A stretch of DNA of 64,000 nt from NCBI GenBank assembly GCA_963921825.1, contig OY997596.1:36633932-36697931 (forward strand). The letters are read 5' to 3'. Below the pieces are notes generated by a model. The model ran no database searches. It saw only the letters and a list, made by a program, of their open reading frames with translations, and was not told the origin of the DNA. Source of the stretch: Erodium maritimum (taxonomy: Eukaryota; Streptophyta; Magnoliopsida; Geraniales; Geraniaceae). The position numbers and the translations under genes are program-made. Below are positions 23,153 to 33,175 of the stretch, in pieces; the stretch's first letter is position 1; each line of letters starts with the position of its first letter.

Positions 23153-23663
23153 GGTTCAACACATACTTTTGAAATTGATACACTTCATTCAATCATATCC
23201 AAACCTTATAATATTCAACATCAAACAAGGGGAAAACTCCAACAAACCAAGATATAGGCCAGTATCCCCCTGTCAGAAGATACAGGTGAACTGGCAAACT
23301 TGGATGAAAAATAAAACACTTAAAAATAAAGTATAGAAGAGAGATGGTAACTGAAGATGTGCGCAATAACACAAGCCCAAGGGTCTAAGTACTCGGAAAA
23401 CTGCATGTCTTAACTCGCGGGGATAAAAGGAACATCGCCCCGAGGAACTTGACCCTCCCAAATAGGCCAGGAGAAGGTCGGGAGGTACACAATATAAGCC
23501 TCCCAATCAACCAAACACATATCATAATTCCCAACGAGCCTGCTTATCAGCCTTCATCAAAAACCGTGGAGGGGAAGAATGATGTCCATCCTTACCAATC
23601 GAATCAATGTCCATCAGATCAAAAACCCGCTTCTTGGATTTATCTATAACTTCGACTGCACGA
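23153..23663. other. Unassigned stretch between G and copy I
   Basis: Mixed-composition DNA with a minus-strand frame (23273-23506) that is Leu/Ser/Gly-rich and matches nothing I recognise. It may be the 3' region of copy I or host DNA. No repeat ends were found. Confidence 0.3.
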
Positions 23664-24282
23664 TTACATTTCTTCTAGAAAGGTCCTTCATATTTTTTCC
23701 TTATGTGGGCCTCTCTTAATTAAATGTTTCTTATGTGTCTCTTTCTTTGGTTTTCTCAAGGTTTAGGAGAGCATACTCTTCTAATCAAACCCCCCTAAGA
23801 TCTCGTGCTGGAGAATATGATGAACTGGCTTCTCTTGTGGATGTGATCCCCCACCTTCATAAGACACTTTATCCTTACACACAATCGAGGATAGAGGTGT
23901 TTTCAGGTTATGCAGAACTATAGGTTTAATGGTATGCAAGGTTGAGGAGGGTACTATCGATCCTTTTTCCCGCATACCATTTCCCTTTCCATCACCACTA
24001 GTGGGGACTTTTGCTACTGTGAACATTAGGCAGGACTGTAGGTTGAACTTCAAGTGGTTCCCGAGTAGGGGTAAATTTATCTGCACGACTGATTTGAGTG
24101 AACTTATGAGGATCCAACCGCATCTAGGAACCTGCAAACGAAGAAGGGAGCTTTGGATCCGCGAGGGTTCCTATCATTATGAGTAGAACCGGGAGTGGCA
24201 TGGCTTCTCAATCCGATCGAAAGTACCCTTTCGTTTGGATAGCCGTAGGGGCTCGTAGAGACTCCCTATATCTTTTTTCTAG

Positions 24283-24469
24283 TTGATCCGTACCCGGGAG
24301 GACGGCCACACTTGCCCGATTAATATGTTCGAGCCGACCACTTCGGTAACAAAAATCATGTCACTTTTCATACTCGAGTCGGACCATGAAATGTTCCACA
24401 TTTGCATCAATTTGAAGCTTAAGATGGAGATGGAGTGGATGAGTAGCATTCATCTCCACCCAAAACCAT
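24283..24469 (-). repeat. Zinc-knuckle segment, copy 1 (within I)
   Basis: 187-base block encoding, on the minus strand, KLQIDANVEHFMVRLEYEK, a TGA, then HDFCYRSGRLEHINRA. It is repeated at 27241-27427 with about 94% identity, including the same TGA and the same Cys-to-Ser change. Confidence 0.85.
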
Positions 24470-24785
24470 AGAAATGTATCTAAACCCCTTGGTTGGCCTG
24501 TGTTGTTCGGTTTTTTCGGTTTTCGGATTTCTACTTCCCTTCATAGAGTAGAGACTATGAGTTCTCTCATCTAGGAAGTTCTAGCCTCCACCGGAATATC
24601 ATAAGCTCTAACCGAAATGAATACATGTCAAAATCTTAAGGTTTCTAGTTGGGTGCGTGCAGGTAAAGGAGTAAGAAGCAACACAATCTCATAGAAGAGC
24701 CATGGCTCCTTAGCTCTATATCTATTCAACGCGGCTTGGGAAGGGAAGTAGAGGGCGACTATCTTGTTTGTTAATGGTTGAACCG

Positions 24786-25388
24786 TCAAACCCAAGTATT
24801 AGCTATCAAAGTGCAAAGAGTTCGAGGTTTTACACGTTTATCGACAAGGAGGTGGCCGACAAGGGCGTATTGGTACCGAGCGTCTTCCTCAACCAGGACC
24901 GTGTTGGCCGGTACCTCTATGAATGCATCGTCTGCTTCAAAGTCATCCTTTTGGTTGTCTTCAATGTAGACATTAATGAGTTTTGCTTGAATGGTGTCCA
25001 AGCTGATCGGATTTGGTACCGTAGTTGGGTTTGTAGGTGGCAAAGGTAAATGCACAGTGGCGTATGTCCGGATAACCCCTAGTAAGGAGCCCTTTGCATG
25101 TTTATTGGGAGGTCTTAGATTGCAAGAAAGGGTGAAGGAATGAGTTGAGGACGTGGCTAAGGGAGCTTTAGAGTTCGAGAGCAGCAACGACGAAGTCAAG
25201 GCTTTAATTCCTCGTGACGGGGAGGTCAGCGAAGTGGGAGAGTTACCCGAAGATGGGGAGAGTTGTGAGGTCATTGTTGAGATAGAGGGAGGTGAGGATA
25301 GCGGTGAAGAGGCTGAGGTTGGAGGAGAAGGAAAATCCATGGAATTCCGGCGAGAAGAGAAGGAAAAGAGAGACAAGCCCAACATCAT
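24786..25388 (-). pseudogene. ORF1 N-terminal half of copy I (DUF4283 start)
   Basis: Open frame of 200 codons with ATG at 25388. Residues 1-60 are Ser/Pro-rich and probably disordered. Residues 165-195 read ARYQYALVGHLLVDKRVKPR, the first strand-helix unit of DUF4283, usually W-x-x-x-LVGKFLG-x-RP in plant LINE ORF1 proteins. That domain helps bind element RNA. The frame stops within the domain. The rest of the protein, including a knuckle near 24283-24469, survives only in pieces, with a TGA inside LEYEK-HDFC and Ser in place of the second cysteine (CYRSGR). It is a broken LINE gene. Confidence 0.6.
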
Positions 25389-26199
25389 TACACCACCCTA
25401 AAAAAAAGAGGAGAGTGAGAGATGCGATAGTAATAGTACATGAAGTAAGGGACTCAAAGCATTTCCTACCCATATCCGTTATTTATTTTTTACTAAAAAG
25501 GTGATTATAACATAGGCGTGCGTGCATCAAGGAACAGACTCCCTGACCACTAGAGAAGAACAGAAAAAGAACACATTGTTCGCACTTCTTTTGAGAAATA
25601 TAACGTCACATACGGTTTTGAAAAGAAGTCTCCGAGATGCCATTAAGGCCGCCATAAAGGTATAAAGGAGTGGTGGGTGAGAAAATGGTATTGGAAGTCC
25701 CGGCCCAACCCATACACCAGGAATGCATCAATAAAAGAAGGTAAGGCTTATACCAGGGACCCCTAAAAAAACCGGTCCCTGAGGCTTCGAGTGCCTAACA
25801 TTCCTCTTAGCGAGGCTTCTTACCAGCTCTCGCCTGATCGTCCCTGGGTGTATCTACAACAGTCCGCTTGAGTCCGCCAGTAGAGGAAACTCCAATGTCT
25901 TCATGCCCACTAGAAATGGGAGTTTGAACTTCAGCACCCCTAGAAATAGGCGCTAGAACTTTTGTCCTGGCTACTAGAGAGCTGGCCAAGCACCAAGTTC
26001 TTCAACCCGGATCAACTGCCCTAGGATGAGCGTTTCCCCGAGCCCTTGTAGGATTAGATTCACTTCTCGAGGAAACCCGTGGGGCCTTCCCGAGAGACAG
26101 GCGCCCTTAGATACAATGCTTGGGAAATCCGCCTAAAGCCAGGGGGTACTGCCAGCTTCGGCTCCTCCTAGTCCGTCGCGTATGAACTACCTTGCTTTC

Positions 26200-27273
26200 C
26201 CTTCTGGTACTCCAAGATAGAGGTCCCAAACTTCAGATCACCTCGGACCTATAGCTTGAAATCATGCACGATATGCCCCATCCGCCCACAGTTGTAGTAG
26301 ACACTTGTCAGCTTGGAATAATTGAACTCAACCCTGACAAGGTCTGGGAAATCCCTAAACAAAATCATCAGTCCCGATCTGAGAGGTTGGGCAATGAGAT
26401 TCTAGTACCGTATATGTATTTTACCTCCCCAGCACATGCCCCATTTATCGCCCGACATGTCCACACAGGCCCCCAAGGTATCCCCAATCGTTTGGCCCGT
26501 CGCCTTTGTTCGCACCAAGGGGGCAGGCCTCGAACGTGAACCCATAACTGAATGTGGCCCAACACTGGGGGATCTCGAGCACAAGGGCTGAGGCCTCCCA
26601 ATAGCAGTGGGCGCCTATAAAAGCACCAGGGCGCATTGGACATAACCCAAGCCCTGGCCTCCTCCGTCTGGAAATAGTTACCGAATAGACCCGGGCCCAG
26701 TTCCTTGACTATCAAGCCATTCACCGCTCGGCCCCAAGCGATGGTGATTATTTGCAGGAGCATCTCCTTCCGATGTGCCTTGTCTGACCACAGTCGCCCC
26801 GCCATTCCCCACTGTTGTCGGGCGAAAACTACAGAGTTAGCCAAAGAATAAGGGACAACTACCTCGACTTCCTCATCGTCCTTAATGGAACATGAAGAGA
26901 CACCATCTTGGAGAGACGCCAGCAAGGCCTGTAGGTCCAGGTCATCTGCAGCAGAAGGAGACAGAGGTTCTTCCAGTGACAAGGGAGTCGTCCGGCCACG
27001 AGCCATGCCTTGCGGGACAGTAAGGCAGGCCGAAACCAAAGGGATATTATCCCAATTAGGGAGACAGCGTCCTAGACCAAGAGCCTTCGTGGTAGTTTGA
27101 GGGATAGTTGTCACCAACGCCTCTAAAGGAGCATCGACGACCGAGTCCGTTAACGTTGTCTTTCCTTTTATTGGGTCCTGTGGAAGTGGGGGACAGAGGA
27201 CAAACGATGGAGTATCGAGAACGATGGACTGAGAATTGGTAGTTGATTCGCACCCGGGAGGACTGCCATGCAT
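26200..27273 (-). pseudogene. ORF1 of copy E (DUF4283 plus zinc knuckle)
   Basis: Open frame 27273-26368 (301 codons), then a decayed knuckle. Residues 1-125 are Pro/Thr-rich; YSLANSVVFARQQWGMAGRL opens the DUF4283 RNA-binding region, which runs through AWGRAVNGL, GNYFQTEEARAWVMSNAPWC and LWVHVRGLPPWC. Below 26368 another frame gives VEFNYSKLTSVYYNCGRMGH, a knuckle whose first cysteine is Tyr. The ATG at 27273 lies inside the imported knuckle segment (27241-27427), so the original start is probably the one near 27558. It is the best-preserved ORF1 in the window but is still broken. Confidence 0.7.
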
Positions 27274-27427
27274 GCCCGGTTAATATGTTTGAGCCGACCA
27301 CTTCGGTAACAAAAATCATGTCACTTTTCATACTCTAGGCGGACCATGAAATGTTCCACATTTGCATCAATTTGAAGCTTAAGATGGAGATGGAGTTGAC
27401 GAGTAGCATTCATCTCCACCCAAATCT
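27241..27427 (-). repeat. Zinc-knuckle segment, copy 2 (misplaced in E)
   Basis: 94% copy of 24283-24469. In copy I it sits after the DUF4283 region, as expected. Here it sits before it, between the N-terminus of E and its DUF4283 region, while E still has its own knuckle near 26300. Confidence 0.85.
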
Positions 27428-28578
27428 TAAGATGAAATGGTTTTCTATAGACACAGTATTCAAGGGAGAAGACTGGATGGATGGAAGTAGAACCAGCCCA
27501 GTAGGAGCAACAGCAACAGGGAGCGTGTCGGCGACGGAAGCAGAAGAGTCATCAGTCATAATCGCATAGACGACTTAGGCTAAGATTTAGTCTCAAGTAT
27601 CGAGAGAGTTAACACCTATATCCGTTATTATTTTTTGAACGAAGGGTGCAATTTTATTAATCGAAAGCGATTACATTATTGTGCATCAGGGAACAGACTC
27701 CCGACCAACAGAAGGCCAATATTAACGACCAAAGGTTCACTGATACTTTTACTATCAAAACCGTCACAAACGGTATTGTGATGTCGCATGGGGAAAGAGA
27801 GAAAACGGTAAGGGACCTCAACAGTAATGTTGATGGCGGGAGGCAAAGCATCGTCTGGGGACCCCTCCTAGGCCTAGTCCCCGATGGTCAGACGGCGCAT
27901 CATCCCTCCCAGCGGGGCTTCTTCCCCGCCTGTGACACGTCGTCCCGCACAATGGAAGATGCAAACCTCTTCAAAGCTCCAGCAGGCACTGGAGCTTCAA
28001 CAATCCAAGTTTCGGACTGGGCACGTCCTCTACCTCCAAACCCACCTCTCTGTAGTGGTAGAGGGGAATCAATCGAATCAACAGAGAACTGATCAATTCC
28101 CTTCCCCCCTGATCTCCGCTTGTACAAAAGAACCTGGGGGTTGTAGGTTGGACCACCCAGGATGGGTTATTGCGGGCGACGGGCTGGGTTCCCAACTGGA
28201 GAGACGGGGACCCAAGTTAGGTATTGGTTCCATTGTTACGCCGGCTTCCCCATGTTGAGATAACCTAGCTTTAGGTATTGGGTCCAATGTCAGCGACCTC
28301 GATCCTGCTTCCAGCAGCTTCCCATCCCAATTGATGCTTGCTTCATCTTTAATCTTCGGTCATTGGCGGCGCCCACGAGGACGAGGCCCATTCGCTAGGG
28401 AATACTGCATCAGACCCTTATAGTATGCCGGGAGGGAGCTTTGAGGGTATCGTTCCGAAGGAACCAATCGAACGGGTCTCCAAACAATAGCCGCATCGGG
28501 TGCCAAAGCAGCGTCCCTCACGATCCGGGATCGATCACCTATCCCCTGAGTAGTTCCGGAACCAGGCTCACCAGAGAA

Positions 28579-29373
28579 CTACCATTCCCTCGTTCGCTGC
28601 CGAGACCAGCTACGAGTAACCCGTAGGGAAGAGGACTCCATCATTCTCCTCCACATCCCAACGTGGTCGCGAGACCAGCCCCAAGTCTGAGCCTGCACCG
28701 ACGTGACCCAGGCATAGTATTCCATCACGTCCCTAACCACCCCCCCCCCCCCCGCAATACAAGGAGGAAGAGCCCGCAAGGGCGCCAGCGACTGCGGAAT
28801 CGTAGACCAAGCATCATCAATCTCAAGCACCAGAGCAAGGTCCTGGTGGGCCTTGAGCGGCGGGCTAGGGTTCAACCGAGGAGGGATCATGTAGCTTGGG
28901 GCATACGGTACCCAGAGTCGCTGCACCCAGGATCGACGCACTCGAACTTCCTGCCGGAAAACTCCAAAACGAGGAGAAGGAGATGACCCCCGCTCAGCAG
29001 AGAGCTCCCGCATCGCCATAGGCGCTAGGGCAGAGGACCTAGGAAGAGATGGTCTAGGGTTCGACCGAAGAGGAGACACCACTTGGCGTGGGGCGGAAGG
29101 CAACACAGGTCTCTGCATCGGTTCATCTCGATAAAGGTTTCCGAGCGGAAGAGCAAGAGGTAATCCTCGCGGGCTAAAGAGCCCAGCCCACATCGACGAG
29201 GAGGAGGCTCGGGCTCCCACAACGATCAGACTGGAAGTCAGTGAGACCGCATGAGGGACGATGGGGGAGAGGGAAGACGAAGATTGTGGTATGTGCAGCC
29301 AATCCCATCGATATATATCCCCCACACCAGATGTGGTCTGTGAGGGGTATGACCGGATGGGACAAAGGATCAC
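28579..29373 (-). pseudogene. ORF1-like frame of copy D
   Basis: 264 codons with ATG at 29373. It is Ser/Pro/Arg-rich at the start (residues 1-130) and then has Trp-rich blocks (RSWVQRLWVPYAPSYMIPP, EIDDAWSTIPQSLAPL, MEYYAWVTSVQAQTWGW). I do not recognise a DUF4283 domain. A later frame (28127-27900) reads GGFGGRGRAQ and RDDVSQAGKKPRWEG, the same C-terminal motif as in E, so D encodes a divergent or rearranged ORF1. A 14-C run (28740-28753) falls in the coding part and may have shifted the frame. The product is presumably an RNA-binding ribonucleoprotein component; this is inferred from position only. Confidence 0.45.
28740..28753. repeat. Poly-C run, 14 bases
   Basis: Homopolymer inside the ORF1-like frame of copy D. 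Confidence 0.9.
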
Positions 29374-29591
29374 AGGGACTACAATACTGACAGCGGCAGA
29401 CGAATCTACAGGTGGCGGAGCACGGGGACTACAATATCGACAGCGGCAGACGAATCTATAGATGGCGCAGCAGCGATAGTGACAGGAAAGAACTCCATAA
29501 CAGCTAGGGAGAGGGCTAATGCTAGGACTAGGATCTCAAAGAGAGAGAAAAATATTTTTTATAGATTCCATCTATATCTATACCCGTTATT

Positions 29592-29884
29592 TGATTACCA
29601 TATTCACATCTTAGAATATTTAAATATAAATGAATTGATCATATGACTTTGTCGAATGAAGTAATAAAGATTCATAACGGGATCACGTACATCAATTATA
29701 ATCTTCTCTTTTTTCTTGGAAACACACTCAAAGAGGAAAAGAAAATCAAGGAAAATGATAGCACTACAAAATGCAAGTGCTAGAATAAAGGTAGCTAATA
29801 GGGTTTGGCCTGAATCGAAGAATTTGAATGATTTAAGCAAAAGATTCATTCCCTGGCGTTACAAACTCTTCTTCTAATTACAAA
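29592..29884. other. Pre-insertion DNA between D and B
   Basis: AT-rich stretch left between the target duplications of D and B. It contains an 81-codon minus-strand frame (29849-29604) starting MNLLLKSFKFFDSG with a hydrophobic segment TLLATFILALAFCSAIIFLDF. That could be a small membrane protein or the start of an interrupted gene. I recognise no family and see no promoter. Confidence 0.25.
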
Positions 29885-29897
29885 ATAAAAGTATGAT

Positions 29898-30777
29898 TTT
29901 TTTTAACGAAAGGTGCAATATTATAATTTTGATAATCGATTATATTGTTATGCAACGAGGAACATGCTCCTCGACCACGGAAACAAGGTCAGTATGAATA
30001 GACAATAGTTCACTGAGCCTTTTCATATCATAACCGTCACAGACGGTATTTTGATGCCCCACGGGCAGGTGATGCCTCTTGGGCAAAGAGAGAAGACGGT
30101 GAGGAGGAGTGGGGTACCGGAGATCCTGAGGGACCTCAACATTGATGGTGGTTGTGGGAGGCACAACATCGTCTTGGTCGGGCCAGGCTCTGATACTCCC
30201 CTCCCTGGAGAAGTCCTTGATTCTGTGTTCGATAGGCATTGATCCTGCAAAGACAAACTCAAACAAAATAATTGAAACCCTTTCGATTAGCCAGAGCCAT
30301 AATCGTGAAAGGGGACAAGGCGGTTGAGGCGGTGGAGGCCAGGGAAGAGGACGTGTCGGCTGCGACAGAGCCGACTGCTGCAACTTCAGGGACGACGGCG
30401 GCATCAGAGACGGCAACGACATCCGAGTCGGCGACAGCAACAGGGGCGACGACGGCTTCAATGACGGCAACAGCAGCATCAGGGACGGCGGTTGTAGAGA
30501 CGGTAACCCCTGGGGCAGAGGAGAGACCGAAACAGATCAGGACATGCTCCGTTGATGGCGAGAGACGGCCAACGTCGTGGTGGCTAGGGATGGCTTGAAA
30601 GAAGCCCTAGTAGAGGAAAACTTCGCAGGATCCAAGAGAAAAGTACAAAGGGGAGATTGGGAAGGAGTGAGAAGAAGAACCATGGCATAAGCTATGGCAA
30701 TTACCATACCCATAGCCATGGAGGTGTAGACGACGACAAGACTCTCAAACCCCAACAGAGAGAAAAAAACTGGTCTT
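29898..30777 (-). mobile_element. Short LINE-derived retroposon, copy B
   Basis: 880-base minus-strand copy flanked by a perfect 13-bp duplication ATAAAAGTATGAT (29885-29897 and 30778-30790). It has a 5' ATG-rich hairpin (30680-30721), an open frame starting SMAMGMVIAIAYAMVLLL, a Pro/Ala-rich middle, the shared IKDFSREGS...VPPTTTINVEVPQ block, and a 3' tail hairpin CGAGGA/TCCTCG (29956-29961 with 29968-29973). It is uninterrupted and so shows the true structure of the family that copy A carries with an LTR inside. Confidence 0.85.
29940..30479 (-). pseudogene. Pro-rich ORF of copy B with conserved C-terminal block
   Basis: Open frame of 179 codons. The first 60 residues are Pro/Leu/Ser-rich. 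Residues 80-130 (SMPIEHRIKDFSREGSIRAW, VVPPTTTINVEVPQDLRYP) match copy A at 3225-3375. The end (HQNTVCDGYDMKRLSELL) matches copy D. Conservation across three copies suggests that a protein tail was once made, perhaps the C-terminal end of a LINE ORF1. There is no catalytic motif, and I assign no function. Confidence 0.4.
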
Positions 30778-30927
30778 ATAAAAGTATGATCTTTAATTAA
30801 TTTTAAAACTGACTTTTTTTTTGTTCAGTAATTTTTTTGATTTAAAGACCTAGCCTTCGGATTAAAGGCCAAGGCCAAGGCCAAGGGAAAATATCCTTAA
30901 TGAAATGTTACAAAAAAAAACAACCCA

Positions 30928-30951
30928 CCCCCCCCCCCCCCCCCCCCCCCC
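30928..30951. repeat. Poly-C run, 24 bases
   Basis: Uninterrupted C run in the LINE 3' region. Confidence 0.9.
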
Positions 30952-31045
30952 GAGAATACAATCAATAAACGAACCCATACCCATCTGAAATTTGCATCTC
31001 CATATATCGCACCTATAAACAAAATAAGTCCAGCCAACCCACCAC

Positions 31046-31123
31046 CAAGCCACACTAGCAGTACAATAATCCTCTTCAGTAAAAAACCAAACTTCTCTGC
31101 ATAACAACTCAATAGTCTTCATC
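31046..31123. repeat. 78-bp flank repeat, left copy
   Basis: Starts caagccacactagcagtac and ends gtcttcatc. Three mismatches to 45189-45266. It is LINE-derived target DNA on the left edge of the Copia fossil. Confidence 0.85.
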
Positions 31124-32067
31124 TTGTTCCGATCATCAATTTCGGCAACACATGTATCCGTTACGTTCACATCATTGCGAACTTGAACGTAAGATGTATG
31201 TTTACGGAAATACGTTGAATATTGAATGAGATAATCGCATGCAAAGTTGAAGAAAAACATGGATTAATGACATGCATTAAATGGCATTTAATGCAAACCC
31301 ACATAGCCCACATTACACTCTTCCATACACTTTATAAAGTTTGACAATTGGAATAAGGTCGTGGCCTTGGGTCACCACTAATGTGTAATGGAGAAAGCTC
31401 ACACGTGCGCCGCCGCCACCGTCCATCCGGTCTGGGCTTGGGTCTGGGCTTGGGTCTTGGGCTTGGGTCTTGGGCCTTGGGCTTTGAGCCTTGGGCTTTG
31501 AGCTTTGAACTTTGAGCTTTGAGCTTCACGAAAATCCTATCTTTTTGCATGCAAGACTCAGTAATTAATCTTCCCAACTTTATGTCAAGATTCATTATCT
31601 TGCATCTGGTCAAGTTTTGAATCAACATGACCTTTGGTGAAAGAGTCTGATCAAGTGTTTTAAACAGACATGCCCTTTGGTCAAAGAGTCGCAATCTTTC
31701 CAAAAGGGCACCTTGTCTACTATTTAAAGGGTGTTGAGGGGACTAAAAAATCACTTCTTTTTTTCGTTTCTTCTCTTCTGACATTCTACAGTTTGAGTGC
31801 AAGTCGGGTTTGGGTGGCCAGACTCCACTAGTCGAAGCACTCGCTAGTGGTTTAGGTCCGTTTTATCTTGGGAAACACTTGCCCATTCAACCTTCAGTGC
31901 CGTAGAGGGGGCAATTTTGTCTTAAGGAAACAGCCTTCTGCTGGATTCGGACTTCCTACACAAACAACCTATCGACTTGGTTGTAAGTATAATGTTGTTC
32001 TTTTATTATTTCTGTTGTTCTTGATTTTAGTTGCCTACAAGCTTAAGACAGAAATTTTGGTCCAACA
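31124..32067 (+). mobile_element. 5' LTR of the Copia fossil
   Basis: Matches the region from 38310 onward (tccgatcatcaatttcggca onward). The inner end is GTCCAACA, the inverse of the TGTTGGAC that opens the 3' LTR at 38279. The outer edge abuts the 78-bp flank repeat. Confidence 0.8.
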
Positions 32068-32123
32068 CTTTTGGTTTCTGGAAAAATATCTTAATATGTT
32101 TTTTCCCTCTAAAACCATAATTA

Positions 32124-33175
32124 TGGCTACTGAATCGAACTTATTTTCATCATCTACCCCGCCACTGACATCTCCACCAACGGCAAGTATAGCTGCTGGT
32201 TCGGTGCTTCCAATGGTTGTGTCTCCTCATGGTGAGAAACCAGAGAAGTTCAACGGCATGGATTTCAAACGATGGCAGCCACAGATGCTATTTTGGCTGA
32301 CCACTCTTGGCGTCAACAAGTTCCTCACCGAGAAGCCTCCTGTCATAGACGATGAGTCTGAAAAAGATACATTAATGGCTTTCGATGCTTGGAAGAACTC
32401 TGACTATCTGTGCAGGAACTATGTCCTCAACCGTCTAGAGAATGAGCTCTATGGTATCTACTGTGGATACAAGACTGCCAAGGATCTCTGGGCATCCTTG
32501 GAAAAGAAGTACAAAACGGAAGATGCCGGCATGAAGAAATTCGTTGTTGGCAAATTCCTGGACTTCTAAATGATAGACTCCAAGACGGTTCTCAGTCAGA
32601 TACAGGCTATGTTCTCCATACCATCCATGACGAGGGTATGTCTCTTAGCGAGTCATTTCAAGTGGTTGCAGCTATTGAGAAATTACCCCCAACATAGAGA
32701 GACTTCAAGAATTACCTGAAGCATAAGCGGAAGGAAATGTCGCTGGAAGATCTGATTGTTCGCCTGAGGATTGAAGAGGACAACCGTAAGTCAGAGAAAA
32801 CTTATGGAAGCAACATGGTCGGAAAGGTCAATGTCATTGAGAAGAAAAATTCTCACAAGAGGAAGCATACTGATAATGGTCCAATCAAGAAGAAGATTGG
32901 GAAGTTCATGGGGAAGTGCAACAATTGTGGAATCAAGGGACACAAAGCTGATGTGTGTCGCAAACCCAAGAACTTCAAGAAGCAAAAGAAGAAAGAGGCC
33001 AATGTCACTGAGCACCTATCTGACATGAGTCTTTGTGCTATGATTACTGAATGCAACCTGGTCGGCAACACTAAGGAATGGTTCATAGACACTGGAGCAA
33101 ATCGACACATTTGTGCCAAAAAGTCGATGTTCTCCTCCTTCAAGGCTGCTACTGAGGAAGACCATATCTTCAAGG
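32124..33175 (+). pseudogene. Copia gag and protease fossil
   Basis: Gag region of the UBN2 type starting MATESNLFSSSTPPLTSPP, with FNGMDFKRWQPQMLFWL and LWASLEKKYKTEDAGMKKF, the usual capsid motifs of plant Copia elements. A nucleocapsid knuckle CNNCGIKGHKADVC (near 32918) and the aspartic-protease active site WFIDTGANRHIC (near 33080) follow. The coding region is broken and is interrupted at 33176 by a solo LTR, after which the protease end and integrase continue at 34758. Confidence 0.8.

Larger units (their letters stand above)
23664..25470 (-). mobile_element. LINE ORF1 copy I, fragment
   Basis: Minus-strand ORF1-type LINE sequence adjoining copy E. The 5' side (25470-24786) holds a long open frame, the middle is decayed, and the zinc-knuckle block lies at 24283-24469. 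The 3' limit is uncertain. No target duplication could be assigned; the DNA just 5' of it (plus 25472-25483) is the target copy that belongs to E. Confidence 0.5.
25484..27615 (-). mobile_element. Half-LINE copy E (ORF1-only)
   Basis: 2.1-kb minus-strand LINE derivative between target copies atatccgttatt (25472-25483) and ctatatccgttatt (27616-27629). It has a 5' leader, an ORF1 start MTDDSSASVADTLPVAVAP (from about 27558), a DUF4283 region, a knuckle, a C-terminus with RDDQARAGKKPR (to 25807), and a 3' tail with hairpin 25527-25546 ending in the shared ...CACCTTTTTAGTAAAAAA form. There is no endonuclease or reverse transcriptase. It lies head to tail with D at the same target sequence. Confidence 0.75.
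27630..29577 (-). mobile_element. Half-LINE copy D (ORF1-only)
   Basis: 1.95-kb minus-strand LINE derivative framed by ctatatccgttatt (27616-27629) and ctatacccgttatt (29578-29591), 13 of 14 bases equal. The 3' 300-350 bases are clearly related to copies A and B (DDALPP or TMLCLPP region, the tcaatacc...gtgacggtt block, and the tail hairpin 27686-27704). The 5' part contains a 264-codon ORF. It has no reverse transcriptase. Its 3' end joins the target copy that also bounds the 5' end of E. Confidence 0.75.
30868..31123 (-). mobile_element. LINE 3' end, separated from its body by the Copia insertion
   Basis: Minus-strand continuation of the LINE at 45189-46530: the 78 bases 31046-31123 are repeated at 45189-45266, and beyond them the LINE 3' region runs to about 30868. 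It contains a 24-C run (30928-30951). Reading frames here that show poly-Gly come only from that run. Confidence 0.65.

Noticed and set aside
30862-31260. Minus-strand frames with a poly-glycine run
   Set aside because: The glycines come from the 24-C homopolymer. The frame crosses the LINE/Copia junction and cannot be one gene.
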